DNA from: Desulfobacterales bacterium
Lineage (GTDB): Bacteria; Desulfobacterota; Desulfobacteria; Desulfobacterales; Desulfosarcinaceae
Direction of reading: 5' to 3'
Length of the DNA stretch: 64,000 nucleotides
NCBI GenBank assembly: GCA_016218685.1
Contig: JACRDD010000002.1
Location: 51,755 to 115,754 of the forward strand
Shown here one piece after another: positions 26,153-36,035 of this stretch; the first letter of the stretch is position 1; the number at the start of each line of letters is the position of its first letter. The notes beneath the pieces were generated by a model. The model made no database searches. It was not told where the DNA came from and saw nothing but the letters and a program-made list of their open reading frames with translations. A program made the position numbers and the translations under genes.

Positions 26153-27427
26153 ATGTCAAAATTGATTCCCCCTCATGGCGGCAAAGGTTTGACCGTTTGC
26201 CTGTTGGAAGGCGCAGCCCTGGAAGCCGAAAAGAAAAAGGCGGCCGGCCTGAAGAAAGTCACGATCTCCCCGCGCGTCAAAGGCGACTTGATCATGATCG
26301 GCATCGGCGGCTTCAGCCCCCTGACCGGCTTCATGACCAAAGCCGACTGGAAGAGCGTCTGCGACAAGTTCCTGCTGGCCGACGGCACTTTCTGGCCCGT
26401 GCCCGTGACCCTGGATGTCACCAAAGCCGAAGCCGACGCCGTTAAATCCGGTGACGAAGTCGCCCTGTTCGATCCCGAGGGCAACGAGATCATGGCCACC
26501 ATGAAGGTCACCGAAAAATGGGAAATGACCGACGCCGACAAGAAGTACGAGTGCGAGAAGATCTTCATGGGCGAAGGCACCAAGACCGCCGAGGATTTCT
26601 GGAAGATCGCCAAGGATGACCACCCCGGCGTGCAGATGGTCATGAAACAGGGCCCCGTCAACCTGGCCGGCACCGTGAAAGTGCTCAGCGAAGGCGAATA
26701 TCCCAAAAAGTACGCCGGCGTCTATCACCGCCCGGCCGAATCCCGCAAGATCTTCGAAGAAAAGGGCTGGAGCGAAATCGCGGCCCTGCAACTGCGCAAC
26801 CCCATGCACCGCTCCCACGAATACCTGTGCAAGATCGCCGTGGAAGTGTGCGACGGCGTGTACATCCACTCGCTGGTGGGCAACCTGAAACCCGGTGACA
26901 TTCCCGCCGAAGTGCGCGTGAAATGCATCGACGCCCTGGTCAAACATCATTTCGTGGAAAAGAACGTCGTGCAAGGCGGCTATCCGCTGGATATGCGCTA
27001 TGCCGGTCCCCGCGAAGGCTTGCTGCATGCCACCTTCCGCCAGAACTACGGATGCTCCCGCATGATCATCGGCCGCGACCATGCCGGCGTGGGCGACTTC
27101 TACGGCATGTTCGAAGCCCAAACCATCTTCGACAAGATTCCCAAGCCCAAAGAGGCCGGCAAGGCCCTGCTCTGCTCCCCGTTGAAGATCGACTGGACCT
27201 TCTATTGCACCAAGTGCGACGGCATGGCCTCCCTGCGCACCTGCCCGCACGGCAAAGAGAACCGCGTGATCCTGTCCGGCACCATGCTGCGCAAGATCCT
27301 GAGCGAAGGCGGCGCCATGCCCGATCACTTCGGCCGTGACGAAGTCGTCGCCATCCTGCGCGAGTACTACGAAGGCCTGACCGAGAAGGTCAAGATCAAG
27401 ACCCACAAAGCCGCCACCGGCGAGTAA
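26153..27427 (+). CDS. sat: sulfate adenylyltransferase (ATP sulfurylase), dissimilatory
   Basis: A 424-residue ATP sulfurylase that activates sulfate to adenosine 5'-phosphosulfate in the cytoplasm, the first step of sulfate respiration. [12 protein letters not shown] (about residues 211-222) carries the QxRN and HxxH nucleotide-binding motifs, and [12 protein letters not shown] (about 306-317) the second active-site loop. [16 protein letters not shown] (about 351-366) is the Cys3-His zinc site of the prokaryotic dissimilatory type. There is no APS-kinase domain. The gene is monocistronic, with its own promoter and terminator, 7.4 kb from the qmo genes. Confidence 0.97.
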   Translation: MSKLIPPHGGKGLTVCLLEGAALEAEKKKAAGLKKVTISPRVKGDLIMIGIGGFSPLTGFMTKADWKSVCDKFLLADGTFWPVPVTLDVTKAEADAVKSGDEVALFDPEGNEIMATMKVTEKWEMTDADKKYECEKIFMGEGTKTAEDFWKIAKDDHPGVQMVMKQGPVNLAGTVKVLSEGEYPKKYAGVYHRPAESRKIFEEKGWSEIAALQLRNPMHRSHEYLCKIAVEVCDGVYIHSLVGNLKPGDIPAEVRVKCIDALVKHHFVEKNVVQGGYPLDMRYAGPREGLLHATFRQNYGCSRMIIGRDHAGVGDFYGMFEAQTIFDKIPKPKEAGKALLCSPLKIDWTFYCTKCDGMASLRTCPHGKENRVILSGTMLRKILSEGGAMPDHFGRDEVVAILREYYEGLTEKVKIKTHKAATGE

Positions 27428-27453
27428 TCTTCGCCAACGGCAGTTACAGCATT

Positions 27454-27490
27454 AAAAAACGGAGGGGGGCCATGCCCGCCTCCGTTTTTC
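27454..27490. terminator. bidirectional terminator between sat and the response-regulator genes
   Basis: AAAAACGGAGG at 27455-27465 pairs with CCTCCGTTTTT at 27479-27489. A flanking T-run exists on both strands, suitable for ending both the sat and the convergent regulator transcripts. Confidence 0.88.
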
Positions 27491-27532
27491 TTTCCATACA
27501 TCAACCGCGGATCGCCGGAATACCCTAACTTT

Positions 27533-27925
27533 CTACTTCTTTGGCCCCAGCGCCGCGGCGATCTTATCCAACAACTCTTTCAAATCGTAGGGCTTGGTCA
27601 GGTAGTCGAAGGCCCCGGCTTTAATTCCGGTTTGGGCGGCCTCGTCCGAGGCATGGCCCGAAAGCATGATCACCGGCATCTCGGGTGCCATGATCTTGAT
27701 GATTTTGAGCACTTCCAGACCATCCATATCCTCCATCTTCAGGTCGAGCACCACCACGTCGAAGTCCTGCCGCCGCAAGGCTTGAATGCCTTCGCGGCCG
27801 CTGTAGGCCTGAGTGGCCTGAATGTTGCGCCGGGCCAGGCGCTTGGCCAGGGTGGCGACAAAACCCTTCTCGTCGTCGATCAGCAACAAACGAACCGATG
27901 GATTCATGTCCGCGGGATCGCTCAT
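27533..27925 (-). CDS. single-domain response regulator (second of pair)
   Basis: A 130-residue receiver protein. Acidic pair in LLIDDEKG, phospho-acceptor Asp in VVVLDLKMEDMDG (about residue 59), switch Ser in MLSGHAS and Lys in LTKPYD are all present, so it should be phosphorylated. No output domain. GGAG precedes ATG 27925; the frame extends upstream to 28054 but that part overlaps the neighbouring receiver gene. Last gene of the kinase-receiver-receiver set. Confidence 0.88.
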   Translation of the reverse strand: MSDPADMNPSVRLLLIDDEKGFVATLAKRLARRNIQATQAYSGREGIQALRRQDFDVVVLDLKMEDMDGLEVLKIIKIMAPEMPVIMLSGHASDEAAQTGIKAGAFDYLTKPYDLKELLDKIAAALGPKK

Positions 27926-27939
27926 GGGGACCACTCCTT

Positions 27940-28371
27940 CTACGTGCGCCGGCTGGTGATCTCCTTTAGCCGCGCCTGGATGATCTTCTCTTCGTGCCCC
28001 CGCTTTTTGCGGGCCGCCTGCTCCACCTTGGCCACCAGATCGTTGATGTCGCAAGGTTTCATCAGGTAGTCGAAAGCCCCCTGCTTCATGCCCTCGATGC
28101 CGGTCTCCACCGTGGCGTGGCCGGTCAGCATGATCACTTCCACCAGGGGAAAGCGAGTCTTGATCTGCTTGAGGGCCTCGATGCCGTCCATGCCGGGCAT
28201 CTTGATGTCCAGGATGACGACCTCGATAGTGTTGGTCTTGGATAGTTTCTGCAGGGCTTCCTCGCCGCTGTAGGCGGCATGAATTTCCAAATCCCTTTTG
28301 GTCAAGCGTCGGGTCATGGCCTCGACAAAGGGGACCTCATCGTCTACCAACATAATGTTTGCGATTGTCAT
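27940..28371 (-). CDS. single-domain response regulator (first of pair)
   Basis: A 143-residue receiver with intact acidic pair (LVDDEV), acceptor Asp in VVILDIKMPGMDG (about residue 54), Thr in MLTGHAT and Lys in LMKPCD. A basic C-terminal helix (ARKKRGHEEKIIQARLKE) follows. It lies 26 bp after the histidine kinase gene and 14 bp before the second receiver gene, so the three are a likely signalling module. With no DNA-binding domain, output is probably by protein contact or phosphorelay. Confidence 0.9.
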   Translation of the reverse strand: MTIANIMLVDDEVPFVEAMTRRLTKRDLEIHAAYSGEEALQKLSKTNTIEVVILDIKMPGMDGIEALKQIKTRFPLVEVIMLTGHATVETGIEGMKQGAFDYLMKPCDINDLVAKVEQAARKKRGHEEKIIQARLKEITSRRT

Positions 28372-28397
28372 ATATCTTCTCCTTGACGTTAGAGTAT

Positions 28398-30086
28398 CTA
28401 CACCAATCCACTGCGCACGGGGATCATTATGGTAAAGGTCGTGCCCTTGCCCACCGTGCTTTTGACTTGTATGTCGCCGTCCATCTTACGGATGATGCCG
28501 TAACAGATGGACAGCCCCAATCCGGTTCCCTGGCCCACGGGCTTGGTCGTAAAAAAGGGATCGAAGATGCGGCCGAGGATCGCTTCGGGAATGCCCGGTC
28601 CCGTGTCGGCCACCTCCACCACCACTTTTTCGTCCCGTTGAAAGGTTTTGAATTCGATCGCCCCGCCGCTCTTCTCCATGGCGTAGATGGCGTTGTTGAC
28701 CAAATTCAACAGCACCTGGTGCATCTCGGTTTCCGACGCCTTGATCTCGGGCAGGTTGCTCAGGGCGCTATGCAGCTCGATATTGGCGTACTTGGCCCGC
28801 TGGGCCGACAGGACCATCACCTCTTCGATGATCTCGTTGAGCTGGACCATGCCGATGGTCGAGCCGCTGCCCCGGGCAAAACTCAACAACTTGGTGGTGA
28901 TCTCCTTGCAGCGCTTGCCCTGGGTGTTGATCTGCTTGAGGGCGCGGTGCAACTCATCCATGTGGGGGTTGCCGCCGAACTCCTTTTCCGTAAGGATGTC
29001 TTCGATCCAGCCGGCCTCCTCCACCATGATGGCCACCGGGTTGTTGATCTCGTGGGCCACGCCGGTGGCCAACTCGCCCAGGGAGGCGAGCTTGCCGCTT
29101 TCGATCACCTGCTTGTTCATCATCTCCTTTTCCTGGTCGGCCGTAGCGATGCGGTTGACCATGCGCAGGGAGAGCAGCAAGGCCATGGCCAGAATGCCGG
29201 CGCCGCCCACGGCGAAGATGATCAGGGAGAGCCGCTGGGCAAAGCGCTGGTCTGCCAGGGCATCGGACACTTTCTGTTGATACACCAGCAGCCACTCCTT
29301 GTTCTTGAGCAGGGCGCTGACATAGATGGTCATATCGCCGCCTTCGCCGGGCCGCTCCTCGGAGTAGATCTCCCGGGTAATGGGCTGGTCGCAATCGATA
29401 AAGCGGCCGAAGCACCCTTCGGCCGGATTGAACTGAAAACGCGGCTTGGTTTGCAGCTCGCCCTTTTTATTGACGATGGCCGCGAATCCGGTCTTACCGA
29501 TACGGATATTTTCCACTAGATTGTTGAAGGCGATAAAATCGATGGTGGCCCGCAGGATCCAGGGGCGGTCGCCGTCGAAGCGCTTGACGGCCACGATGAA
29601 GTGCGGAAAGCCCCGCAGCCCAAGGAAAACATCGCTGATCACCACCTGGTTTTTCATGACGATCTGATACCAAGGGGCATCGGCGTAACGCACCCGGCTC
29701 AGCTTGAACGGCCCGGCATAGGCGACCTGATTGCCATCGGCATCCACCACCCCCAGGTCCACGAAGACGCCGGCATAGTTATTTTTCAGCGAGAGCAGCT
29801 TGGCCTGCAAAAACTCCGAGTCGTTCAACTGGGCGAAGGTGAAGTTTTCCGAGAGGAACAGGATGTCGGCCAGACGGGCGTTTAAAAATGCATCGATCTG
29901 GCGCTTGTGGTTCTCCACCAGGGTCACCAGGTGGGCGTTGATCTTTTCATGGTAGGCATTGGCGAAGGCGTAATAGATCGTCCAACTCACCAGGAACACC
30001 GGGATGAACGACACCCCCAGGATCGTGAAGATCATGTTGCGGATCAGGTGCTTGTAGTAGGGAGCGCGAACCGATTTTCGCCACAT
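28398..30086 (-). CDS. membrane sensor histidine kinase
   Basis: A 562-residue kinase. Transmembrane helix 1 is near residues 17-40 ([18 protein letters not shown]). An extracytoplasmic sensor of about 230 residues with dCache-like features follows ([19 protein letters not shown]). Helix 2 is near 265-290. HisKA has the phosphorylated His in GVAHEINNP (about residue 345), and HATPase_c has N, G1 and G2 boxes ([24 protein letters not shown]). GAGGAG precedes ATG 30086. It sits between the anion transporter and two receivers, so sensing of sulfur or energy status is a fair guess; the ligand is unknown. Confidence 0.92.
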   Translation of the reverse strand: MWRKSVRAPYYKHLIRNMIFTILGVSFIPVFLVSWTIYYAFANAYHEKINAHLVTLVENHKRQIDAFLNARLADILFLSENFTFAQLNDSEFLQAKLLSLKNNYAGVFVDLGVVDADGNQVAYAGPFKLSRVRYADAPWYQIVMKNQVVISDVFLGLRGFPHFIVAVKRFDGDRPWILRATIDFIAFNNLVENIRIGKTGFAAIVNKKGELQTKPRFQFNPAEGCFGRFIDCDQPITREIYSEERPGEGGDMTIYVSALLKNKEWLLVYQQKVSDALADQRFAQRLSLIIFAVGGAGILAMALLLSLRMVNRIATADQEKEMMNKQVIESGKLASLGELATGVAHEINNPVAIMVEEAGWIEDILTEKEFGGNPHMDELHRALKQINTQGKRCKEITTKLLSFARGSGSTIGMVQLNEIIEEVMVLSAQRAKYANIELHSALSNLPEIKASETEMHQVLLNLVNNAIYAMEKSGGAIEFKTFQRDEKVVVEVADTGPGIPEAILGRIFDPFFTTKPVGQGTGLGLSICYGIIRKMDGDIQVKSTVGKGTTFTIMIPVRSGLV

Positions 30087-30227
30087 GATAGTGCTCCTCA
30101 GGGGATAGTGGAAAAGTACAACCAAAAACCGATGACATCTAATTTAGCATTGATTCAACAGCGTGTCGATCTCCCTCCCAGAGCCTTACACCAAGGGCGG
30201 CCGTCACCGACCGCCCCATCATGGAAC

Positions 30228-31703
30228 CTATCTGGGCACGGTCACCGGCATCCCCATCAACGGCCACACGATGGCGATGGCCAACGCCACCACCACCATC
30301 AGAATCACGCTGGCGATGCTCCCGTACATAAAAAACTCACCGGGGGTGAACTGCTTGGAGTCGTAGGCGATCGCGTTAGGCGCGGCGCCCACCAGCAGCA
30401 CGAACGGCATGCCGGCCGTCATCAGCGACGCGAACAGAATCACCTCGCCGGCCACCCCCAGGTAGGGCGCGATGACCAATGCCACCGGCAGGGAGATCGC
30501 GATGGCCGCCACGTTCATGATGAAGTTGGTCATCACCATGACGAAGAAGGCGATGCTCATGACGAAGATGAACCAGTTGGCTTTCTGGAACAGAAGCAAC
30601 CAGTTGACGGCCAGCCAGTTGGCGGCACCGGTTTCCCACAGGCAGAAGCCGATGCTCATGGCCCCGCCGAAGAGCAGCACGATGTTCCAGGGGATCTCCT
30701 CCAGATCGTCGATTTTCAGAATATTGGTCACAAAGAAGAGAATGGTGGAGATCAGGATGATGGCGGTTTTGTCGACCGGTTTGAGAATGGGCACGAAAGA
30801 TCTCAACGACATCACCAGAATAGCGGAGAAGACGATGACGGCGGCCAGAATCTCCTTGCGTGTGACCGCTCCCAGGTCGGCATTGAGCTGTCGCGCCTTT
30901 TCGCGCAACCCGGGAATGGTCTTCTTCTCCGGCTTGAGGAAAACCATGAAAAAGCCCCACAGCAAAAAGACCATCAACCATCCAATGGGCGCCATGTAGT
31001 AGGTCAATTGGAAGAAGCTGATCTCCTTACCCGCGATATCCTTGAAAAAACCAAGGGCCACGGCGGCACGCGCAGACCCAAGCAATGTAATGATGCTGCC
31101 GGCGCCGCAAATGTAGGCCATACCGATGAACAAGGCCTTGCCGAACTTGGTCTTCTTGTCTCCCTCGCCGTAGAGGGCATAGATGGAAAGCAGCAGCGGA
31201 TAGATGGTGGCGGCCACGGCGGTGTGGGCCATGATGTGGGTCAGGGCCACGGTGACCACAAAGGTACCCAGCAGAATCATGCCGGTGTTCTCGCCCACCA
31301 CCATCAGCATTTTATAGGCCAAGCGCTTGGTCAGGCCGACCTTGGTGAAGACCAGTCCGATCATCACCGAGGCAAAGATGAACAGTACCGATGGGTCCAT
31401 GAAATCCTTGAAGGCCTTTTCCGGCGTGCGGATCAGAAAAAGGGCCTGCAGGACACCGATGGCGATGCTGGTGATGCCGATCGGCACAACTTCAAAAACC
31501 CACCAGGTGCCGGCCAGCAGGAATACCGCCAGGGCGCCCTTGGCCTCCTTGCTCAAAGCAAAATGCTTGCCCAGCGGGTCCACGGCATCCGGCCAGGGCG
31601 GCGCCCAGTAGACCACGGCAAACAAAATGATACCCAGCAGAAGAAAACCGTTCCGTTTCCAATCGAAAGCGCGATGTTCGATCGCAATTGCATCCGTCGC
31701 CAT
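30228..31703 (-). CDS. DASS/SLC13-family anion transporter, candidate sulfate importer
   Basis: A 491-residue integral membrane protein with about 12 helices. The two DASS substrate and sodium loops are visible: ICGAGSIITLLGSARAAV (about residues 205-222) and PFVLLVGAAPNAIAYDSKQF (about 435-455). SLC13 members carry sulfate, di- or tricarboxylates with sodium. The position between sat and apr-qmo, with a CBS gene upstream, favours sulfate; specificity cannot be read from sequence. Confidence 0.88.
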   Translation of the reverse strand: MATDAIAIEHRAFDWKRNGFLLLGIILFAVVYWAPPWPDAVDPLGKHFALSKEAKGALAVFLLAGTWWVFEVVPIGITSIAIGVLQALFLIRTPEKAFKDFMDPSVLFIFASVMIGLVFTKVGLTKRLAYKMLMVVGENTGMILLGTFVVTVALTHIMAHTAVAATIYPLLLSIYALYGEGDKKTKFGKALFIGMAYICGAGSIITLLGSARAAVALGFFKDIAGKEISFFQLTYYMAPIGWLMVFLLWGFFMVFLKPEKKTIPGLREKARQLNADLGAVTRKEILAAVIVFSAILVMSLRSFVPILKPVDKTAIILISTILFFVTNILKIDDLEEIPWNIVLLFGGAMSIGFCLWETGAANWLAVNWLLLFQKANWFIFVMSIAFFVMVMTNFIMNVAAIAISLPVALVIAPYLGVAGEVILFASLMTAGMPFVLLVGAAPNAIAYDSKQFTPGEFFMYGSIASVILMVVVALAIAIVWPLMGMPVTVPR

Positions 31704-31749
31704 TTGTCCCCCTTATCGGAATCCTATCTAAAATAGTTATTCAAAAAAC

Positions 31750-32307
31750 CTATAAAGCGCACTCTTTCATGGCATGAAACACCGCGGCGAAGACGTCGGT
31801 CATGCGCAACAGCCCCACGATCTCCCGGCCGCTGGTGACCAGCAGCGATTGATGATGCCCCACGACCAGCAGATGGATGGCCTTGTCCAGCGAATCGTCC
31901 TGATCGATATATTCGCCCTCGGTGGGCCGATGCATGTACTTGACGACTTTTTCCTGGCCGGCCTTCTTGCACAGGTCCTCCAGAGGCTTGTTGAAGAGCT
32001 TGTAGTTCTCCAGCATGGAGAGCAAAAACTTCTTGCTGAAACCGAACTTGGCCATGCCGGGGGTCTCGGCGCTCATCTCCTGGTATTTGGGCTCCAGGGA
32101 GCGCAGAATATCCAGTTGGCCCAGCTTGCCCACGATCTTTTTGTCTTTGTCCTCCACCAGGATGGCCCGATGCCGATAGCGGGTCTGATCGAACTCCTGC
32201 TGGGCCTTTTCCAGGGCCAGAACCGCCTCGTAAATGTTGGCCTCTTCGGAGATGACCGCATACTCCGCCCGGGGCACCATCAAATCTTTTACTTTGAAAC
32301 TTTTCAT
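31750..32307 (-). CDS. CBS-domain protein
   Basis: A 185-residue cytoplasmic protein with a CBS pair: first CBS about residues 1-65 (KVKDLMVPRAEYAVISEEA), second about 110-180 (YMHRPTEGEYIDQDDSLDKA to GLLRMTDVF). CBS pairs bind adenine nucleotides and report energy charge, so it could gate the transporter encoded 46 bp downstream. GGAGG lies 7 bases before ATG 32307; the longer frame from 32364 lacks a ribosome site. Confidence 0.88.
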   Translation of the reverse strand: MKSFKVKDLMVPRAEYAVISEEANIYEAVLALEKAQQEFDQTRYRHRAILVEDKDKKIVGKLGQLDILRSLEPKYQEMSAETPGMAKFGFSKKFLLSMLENYKLFNKPLEDLCKKAGQEKVVKYMHRPTEGEYIDQDDSLDKAIHLLVVGHHQSLLVTSGREIVGLLRMTDVFAAVFHAMKECAL

Positions 32308-32376
32308 AATCCGCCTCCTCATCCGGCTGCGCCGGATTTTTAGGTTCGTGGTTCGACTATTCAAACCGGCCCGACG

Positions 32377-32781
32377 TCAAGAGCGCTCCTTGCGGGGACC
32401 GGTGCTCGTCTTTTTCAATGCCTGGTGAATACGTTCCATCAGGCCGTCCAGATCGAAGGGGATTAAAAAATCGTCAAAAGCGCCCAATCGCATGGCTTCG
32501 ATGGAAAGATCCAATTGGTGCCCGGCATTGATGGTAATGACCTCCACCTGCGGGTAGCGCGCCCGGATCATGCGCAAGATGGCGATTCCCTCGCGCCTCA
32601 ACCCGTCCAACCCCAACAGCACCAGATATCTTCCCGGGCCTGCAAGCATCGTATCCACCTTCTCTTCGCGCTCGGTGGTGAATACGGAGAATCCCTCCTG
32701 ACGCAAATGATGCATCAGTTGCGTCCGCAAGCTGCTTTCCTTGGCGACGATGATAATCCGCTGTTCCATGGGCCCGGCCAC
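32377..32781 (-). CDS. degenerate receiver-domain protein (pseudo-receiver)
   Basis: A 134-residue protein with receiver-like fold spacing but none of the chemistry. The acidic pair is replaced (IIVAKESS), the acceptor Asp position is Gly in YLVLLGLDGLRREG, and the conserved Lys is Ile in FLIPFDLDG. It still ends in the ISMALRHIH-like final helix region (MERIHQALKKT). It probably works as a phosphorylation-independent adaptor. GTG 32781 has GGAGAG at the right distance; ATG 32769 is an alternative. Confidence 0.7.
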   Translation of the reverse strand: MAGPMEQRIIIVAKESSLRTQLMHHLRQEGFSVFTTEREEKVDTMLAGPGRYLVLLGLDGLRREGIAILRMIRARYPQVEVITINAGHQLDLSIEAMRLGAFDDFLIPFDLDGLMERIHQALKKTSTGPRKERS

Positions 32782-32949
32782 TCGCTCTCCATTGTGGATC
32801 GAAGGGAAGCCTGATGAGCAAAGCCCATGCCAGCACTATCTTGCTGATATTATTACATCCGGCCGCACAGCCAAAGGAAGTTGGAGCGTAATGTTTTATA
32901 ATGGTGTAATTTGCAACTCTTGAGAAACATAATGCAACATCAATCGGAT

Positions 32950-33306
32950 TCAACTCGGCCGAAAGCTGTTGTCGGTGGTGACGATTTCGCCGGACTTCAA
33001 ACCGCCGGCCGCGTGGCGCCGCAGCACCGCGGAAGCCAGTCCGATGACATCGTCGATGACCGTGATCCCTTTCCAGGTGAGATAATCGAAGACTTCTCCA
33101 TCAATGCCGCCGCAAATCACGGTGTGCGCGCGCTCGGTCATTACCATGTGACAGAGCCGCTCGGCGGAGGGTTCCGGCAGAATCAGCACCTTTTCCTGAA
33201 GGATGCGACCGTCTGCTTCCAGTTCGACCAGCAGCACTTCCGCGGCCAGATCGAAGCGCGGGGCCACCTCTTCTTCGCTGAGGGGGATGAGGACTTTGCG
33301 AATCAT
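32950..33306 (-). CDS. NifX/NifB-type dinitrogenase iron-molybdenum cofactor domain protein
   Basis: A 118-residue single-domain protein of the NifX/NafY/NifB-C family. KVLIPLSEEEVAPRFDLA is the conserved start and CGGIDGEVFDYLTWKGITVI (about residues 65-84) the family core. Members bind or carry iron-sulfur or molybdenum clusters, and many stand-alone copies in anaerobes are of unknown function. The start codon overlaps the stop of the sigma-54 activator gene (ATGA), so the two are co-translated. It may report metal-cluster status to that regulator. Confidence 0.85.
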   Translation of the reverse strand: MIRKVLIPLSEEEVAPRFDLAAEVLLVELEADGRILQEKVLILPEPSAERLCHMVMTERAHTVICGGIDGEVFDYLTWKGITVIDDVIGLASAVLRRHAAGGLKSGEIVTTDNSFRPS

Positions 33307-34721
33307 GATTGATCCATCCCGTAATGCTTCATTTTCCGCCATAACGTGCTGCGCGCCCATCCCAACTGCCGGGCCGCATTCTGGCGGTTGCCCTTGGCTT
33401 TGACCAAGGCCTCCAGAATAATGCGTCTTTCCGCCATGGGCCAGGAACCTTCGCCCGAGCCCGACGGCGCTTCAACCGCCACTTCCGCCGGCGGCGGAAT
33501 GACCACTTGCGGAGCAGCACTCGACGGGCGGATGCTTTCCCGTTCTTCGCTCAAGTAAGCGGGCAAATGCCTGGGCAGGATCTTGCCTTCCCTACAGACA
33601 TTGACCGCATACTCGATAATGTTGCGCAGTTCGCGGACATTGCCCGGATAATCGTAATCCAGCAGGATGCTCAAGGCTTTGGGAGCGAACCCGGTGACGG
33701 ACCGGTGGGTTTTGCGGGTAAAAAAATTGAGATAGTGATCCAGCAGCAGACGCACGTCGCCTTCGCGCTCGCGCAGGGGCGGGATGTGCAGCCGCAGCAC
33801 ATTGAGCCGGAAGAACAGATCCTGGCGGAAGCGACCCTCACGCACCATGCGCTCCAGGTCGCGGTGGGTGGCGGCCACCACGCGTGCATCGGCGGCAAAG
33901 CCTTTGGTGGCGCCCAGGGGGTAGACGATCTTGTCGTCCAGAAAGGTGAGCAGCTTGACTTGCAGCGGCAGGGGCAAGTCGCCGATTTCGGTAAGATATA
34001 AGGTGCCGTTATGGGCCAGATGGAAACGGCCCTGCTTGTTTTCGGTGGCGCCGGTAAAGGCCCCCTTGGCGTGGCCGAACAGCTCCGACTCGAGCAGTGT
34101 TTCGGGAAGCGCGCCGCAATTGATTTTGACGAAAGGACCCTTGGCGCGCTCCGACTCCTGATGCAGCGTTTCGGCCAGCATGTCCTTGCCGGTGCCGGTT
34201 TCGCCGGTGATCAACACCGAGGCATCGCTCTGGGCGATCACCGGCACGATGCGAAACAACTTTTCCATCTGGCGGCTCTGGCCCACCACATTGCCGAAGC
34301 CATAGGCCTGGTTGACCTTCGCACCATGCTCCTTGAGGGGCCGCAGATCTTCCACGGTTTCGACGTAACCCGCCGGATGCTCTTGCGCATCAAAAATGGG
34401 CGCCAGCGTACAACGAATCGGAATGCGTTTGCGATCGCGATTGATCAAGTCGGTTTCGAAGCAAACATTTTCGGACAAATCCCCCTGGGCGGCGGGGCAT
34501 TCGGTGAGGCACGCCCGGCTGCGCATCACATGGCGGCAGGCCAGTCCCTGGGCCGTCGCGGCGGTGATCCCGACGATCGCTTCCAGCGCGTGGTTGCAAA
34601 AAAGCACCCGGCGCCGGCGGTCCAGGATCAACACCCCTAGCGGCACTTCGTTGAGCAGGCGGTAGAAATCGATGGCGCGGTTCAACGCCGCCGGAATCTC
34701 TTTAGGGGCTTTTTTAGGCAT
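33303..34721 (-). CDS. PAS-containing sigma-54-dependent transcriptional activator
   Basis: A 472-residue enhancer-binding protein. PAS sensor about residues 12-125, with several Cys (CNHALE, CRHVMRSRACLTECPAAQ) that could bind a metal or cluster. AAA+ about 145-380, with Walker A GETGTGKD and GAFTGA present. Fis-type HTH at 435-470 (NRQNAARQLGWARSTLWRKM). The Walker B motif reads TLYLTEIGD, with Thr in place of the first Asp. It is the first gene after the qmoC terminator and may regulate neighbouring sulfur genes, but no clear -24/-12 promoter was noticed upstream of apr or sat. Confidence 0.9.
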   Translation of the reverse strand: MPKKAPKEIPAALNRAIDFYRLLNEVPLGVLILDRRRRVLFCNHALEAIVGITAATAQGLACRHVMRSRACLTECPAAQGDLSENVCFETDLINRDRKRIPIRCTLAPIFDAQEHPAGYVETVEDLRPLKEHGAKVNQAYGFGNVVGQSRQMEKLFRIVPVIAQSDASVLITGETGTGKDMLAETLHQESERAKGPFVKINCGALPETLLESELFGHAKGAFTGATENKQGRFHLAHNGTLYLTEIGDLPLPLQVKLLTFLDDKIVYPLGATKGFAADARVVAATHRDLERMVREGRFRQDLFFRLNVLRLHIPPLREREGDVRLLLDHYLNFFTRKTHRSVTGFAPKALSILLDYDYPGNVRELRNIIEYAVNVCREGKILPRHLPAYLSEERESIRPSSAAPQVVIPPPAEVAVEAPSGSGEGSWPMAERRIILEALVKAKGNRQNAARQLGWARSTLWRKMKHYGMDQS

Positions 34722-34747
34722 CTTCCTCTATGTGTACTCGCACGACC

Positions 34748-34790
34748 CAAAAAAACAAAGGGGAGCTGTCGCCCATGGCCACAGCCCCCC
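34748..34790 (-). terminator. intrinsic terminator after qmoC
   Basis: On the minus strand GGGGGGCTGT pairs with ACAGCTCCCC (one G-U pair) across a 12-nt loop, then a T-rich run (34749-34759). It ends the apr-qmo transcript before the sigma-54 gene. Confidence 0.85.
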
Positions 34791-34818
34791 TGAATTCAAC
34801 TCCTTGTGAGCGGTCAGT

Positions 34819-35967
34819 CTATTTACGCCCCGAATACTCCTGATAGGTCATGGCCACCGTGCGGTACACCAGGTGGGCCAGCTTGGAGAACGGCGTGTAG
34901 GCAAACAGCGCCCAGATGAAGATCAGGTGCAAGAAGTAGACGAAGGCCGACAAATTATACATGTGCCCCAGGCGCAGCATTTCGGTGAGCAGACCCGTGC
35001 CGCCCAGCAGCATCACCAGGCCCAGCAGGTACCAGTCTTTGTAGCTGGTGGTCTGCTCTTTCTGGCCCAGGCGTTTGGCGATCATCAGGCCGCCGCCGAT
35101 GAGCAGGGCGATGCCGCCGATGTTGCCCAACCATTTGATGGGGTTGATCTGGCTGTACGGCCCTTCGATGTGGAAGACCCACTCGGCCACGAAGAAGCAG
35201 TTGGTCACGATGAACAGGCCGATGAAGCCATAAAGTACCATCATGTGGGCCGTGGCGCGCTCCTTGTTCTCGCCGCACTCGCTGAAGCGGTTGTGCTTGG
35301 CGATGGTGGGAACCACGCGGATCAACGCCTGGACAAATCCCACCGGATCGATCTTCTGCTGGGTGGTCTTGCCTTCCAACAGGGCGTTGGCGTGAATGTC
35401 CGCCAGAAAACGCTTCAAGCCGAGGGCGAATACACCCACCGCGAAAAAGAAGGTGGGAATCATGATGATATCCACCAGATAATTGTTGATGTAACTGGCC
35501 TGCCACAACTCCTCACCCGAAGGCGCAAAGCTGAGCCAACCGAGACCGACCATGTTGGACAAGAACCCCATGACCAGGATGATGACGGCCGGAATGGCCA
35601 GCAGGATCGGCAGCTTGGTCGGATCGTTGACCATTTTGCCCAATACTTTCGGAACGGCATATTCGGTGACGGCATACGCCCGCACCGCGGCCAGCACATC
35701 GCCGGGTTTGGCACCCCGGGGGCAGCGGGTGGTGCAGTCGCCGCAATTGTGGCACAACCAGATGTCGGCGTTGCCCACGAGGCGATCCTTCAAGCCCCAG
35801 GAAGTGGCGATCATCTCTTTGCGCGGAAAGGGTTTGGTATCCGGCGAGATGGGACAAGCCACGGAGCAGGTGGCGCACTGGTAGCATTTTTTCAGATCCT
35901 GCCCGCCCAGCTTCATCACATCTTTGATAAAGCCGACATCGGGTTCGACCATATAGGAATCGGACAT
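34819..35967 (-). CDS. qmoC: quinone-interacting membrane-bound oxidoreductase subunit QmoC
   Basis: A 382-residue membrane subunit of the Qmo complex, which passes electrons from menaquinol to APS reductase. Two 4Fe-4S motifs lie in the N-terminal HdrC-like domain: CYQCATCSVACP from about residue 27 and CHNCGDCTTRCPRG from about residue 71. A C-terminal NarI-like cytochrome b domain with six predicted helices (about 125-365) binds haem b. The start follows GAGGTAAG. It lies 68 bp after qmoB and ends at a strong terminator. Confidence 0.96.
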   Translation of the reverse strand: MSDSYMVEPDVGFIKDVMKLGGQDLKKCYQCATCSVACPISPDTKPFPRKEMIATSWGLKDRLVGNADIWLCHNCGDCTTRCPRGAKPGDVLAAVRAYAVTEYAVPKVLGKMVNDPTKLPILLAIPAVIILVMGFLSNMVGLGWLSFAPSGEELWQASYINNYLVDIIMIPTFFFAVGVFALGLKRFLADIHANALLEGKTTQQKIDPVGFVQALIRVVPTIAKHNRFSECGENKERATAHMMVLYGFIGLFIVTNCFFVAEWVFHIEGPYSQINPIKWLGNIGGIALLIGGGLMIAKRLGQKEQTTSYKDWYLLGLVMLLGGTGLLTEMLRLGHMYNLSAFVYFLHLIFIWALFAYTPFSKLAHLVYRTVAMTYQEYSGRK

Positions 35968-36035
35968 ACTCTTACCTCCTCAATTCTGCAAACACCAATG
36001 GTGAATATTCGTTGCGTCGGTCAAAGGCTCCCTGA

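Noticed and set aside
29907..31736. A 609-codon plus-strand frame
   Set aside because: Antisense to the kinase and anion transporter; rich in His, Gln and Asp with no motif.
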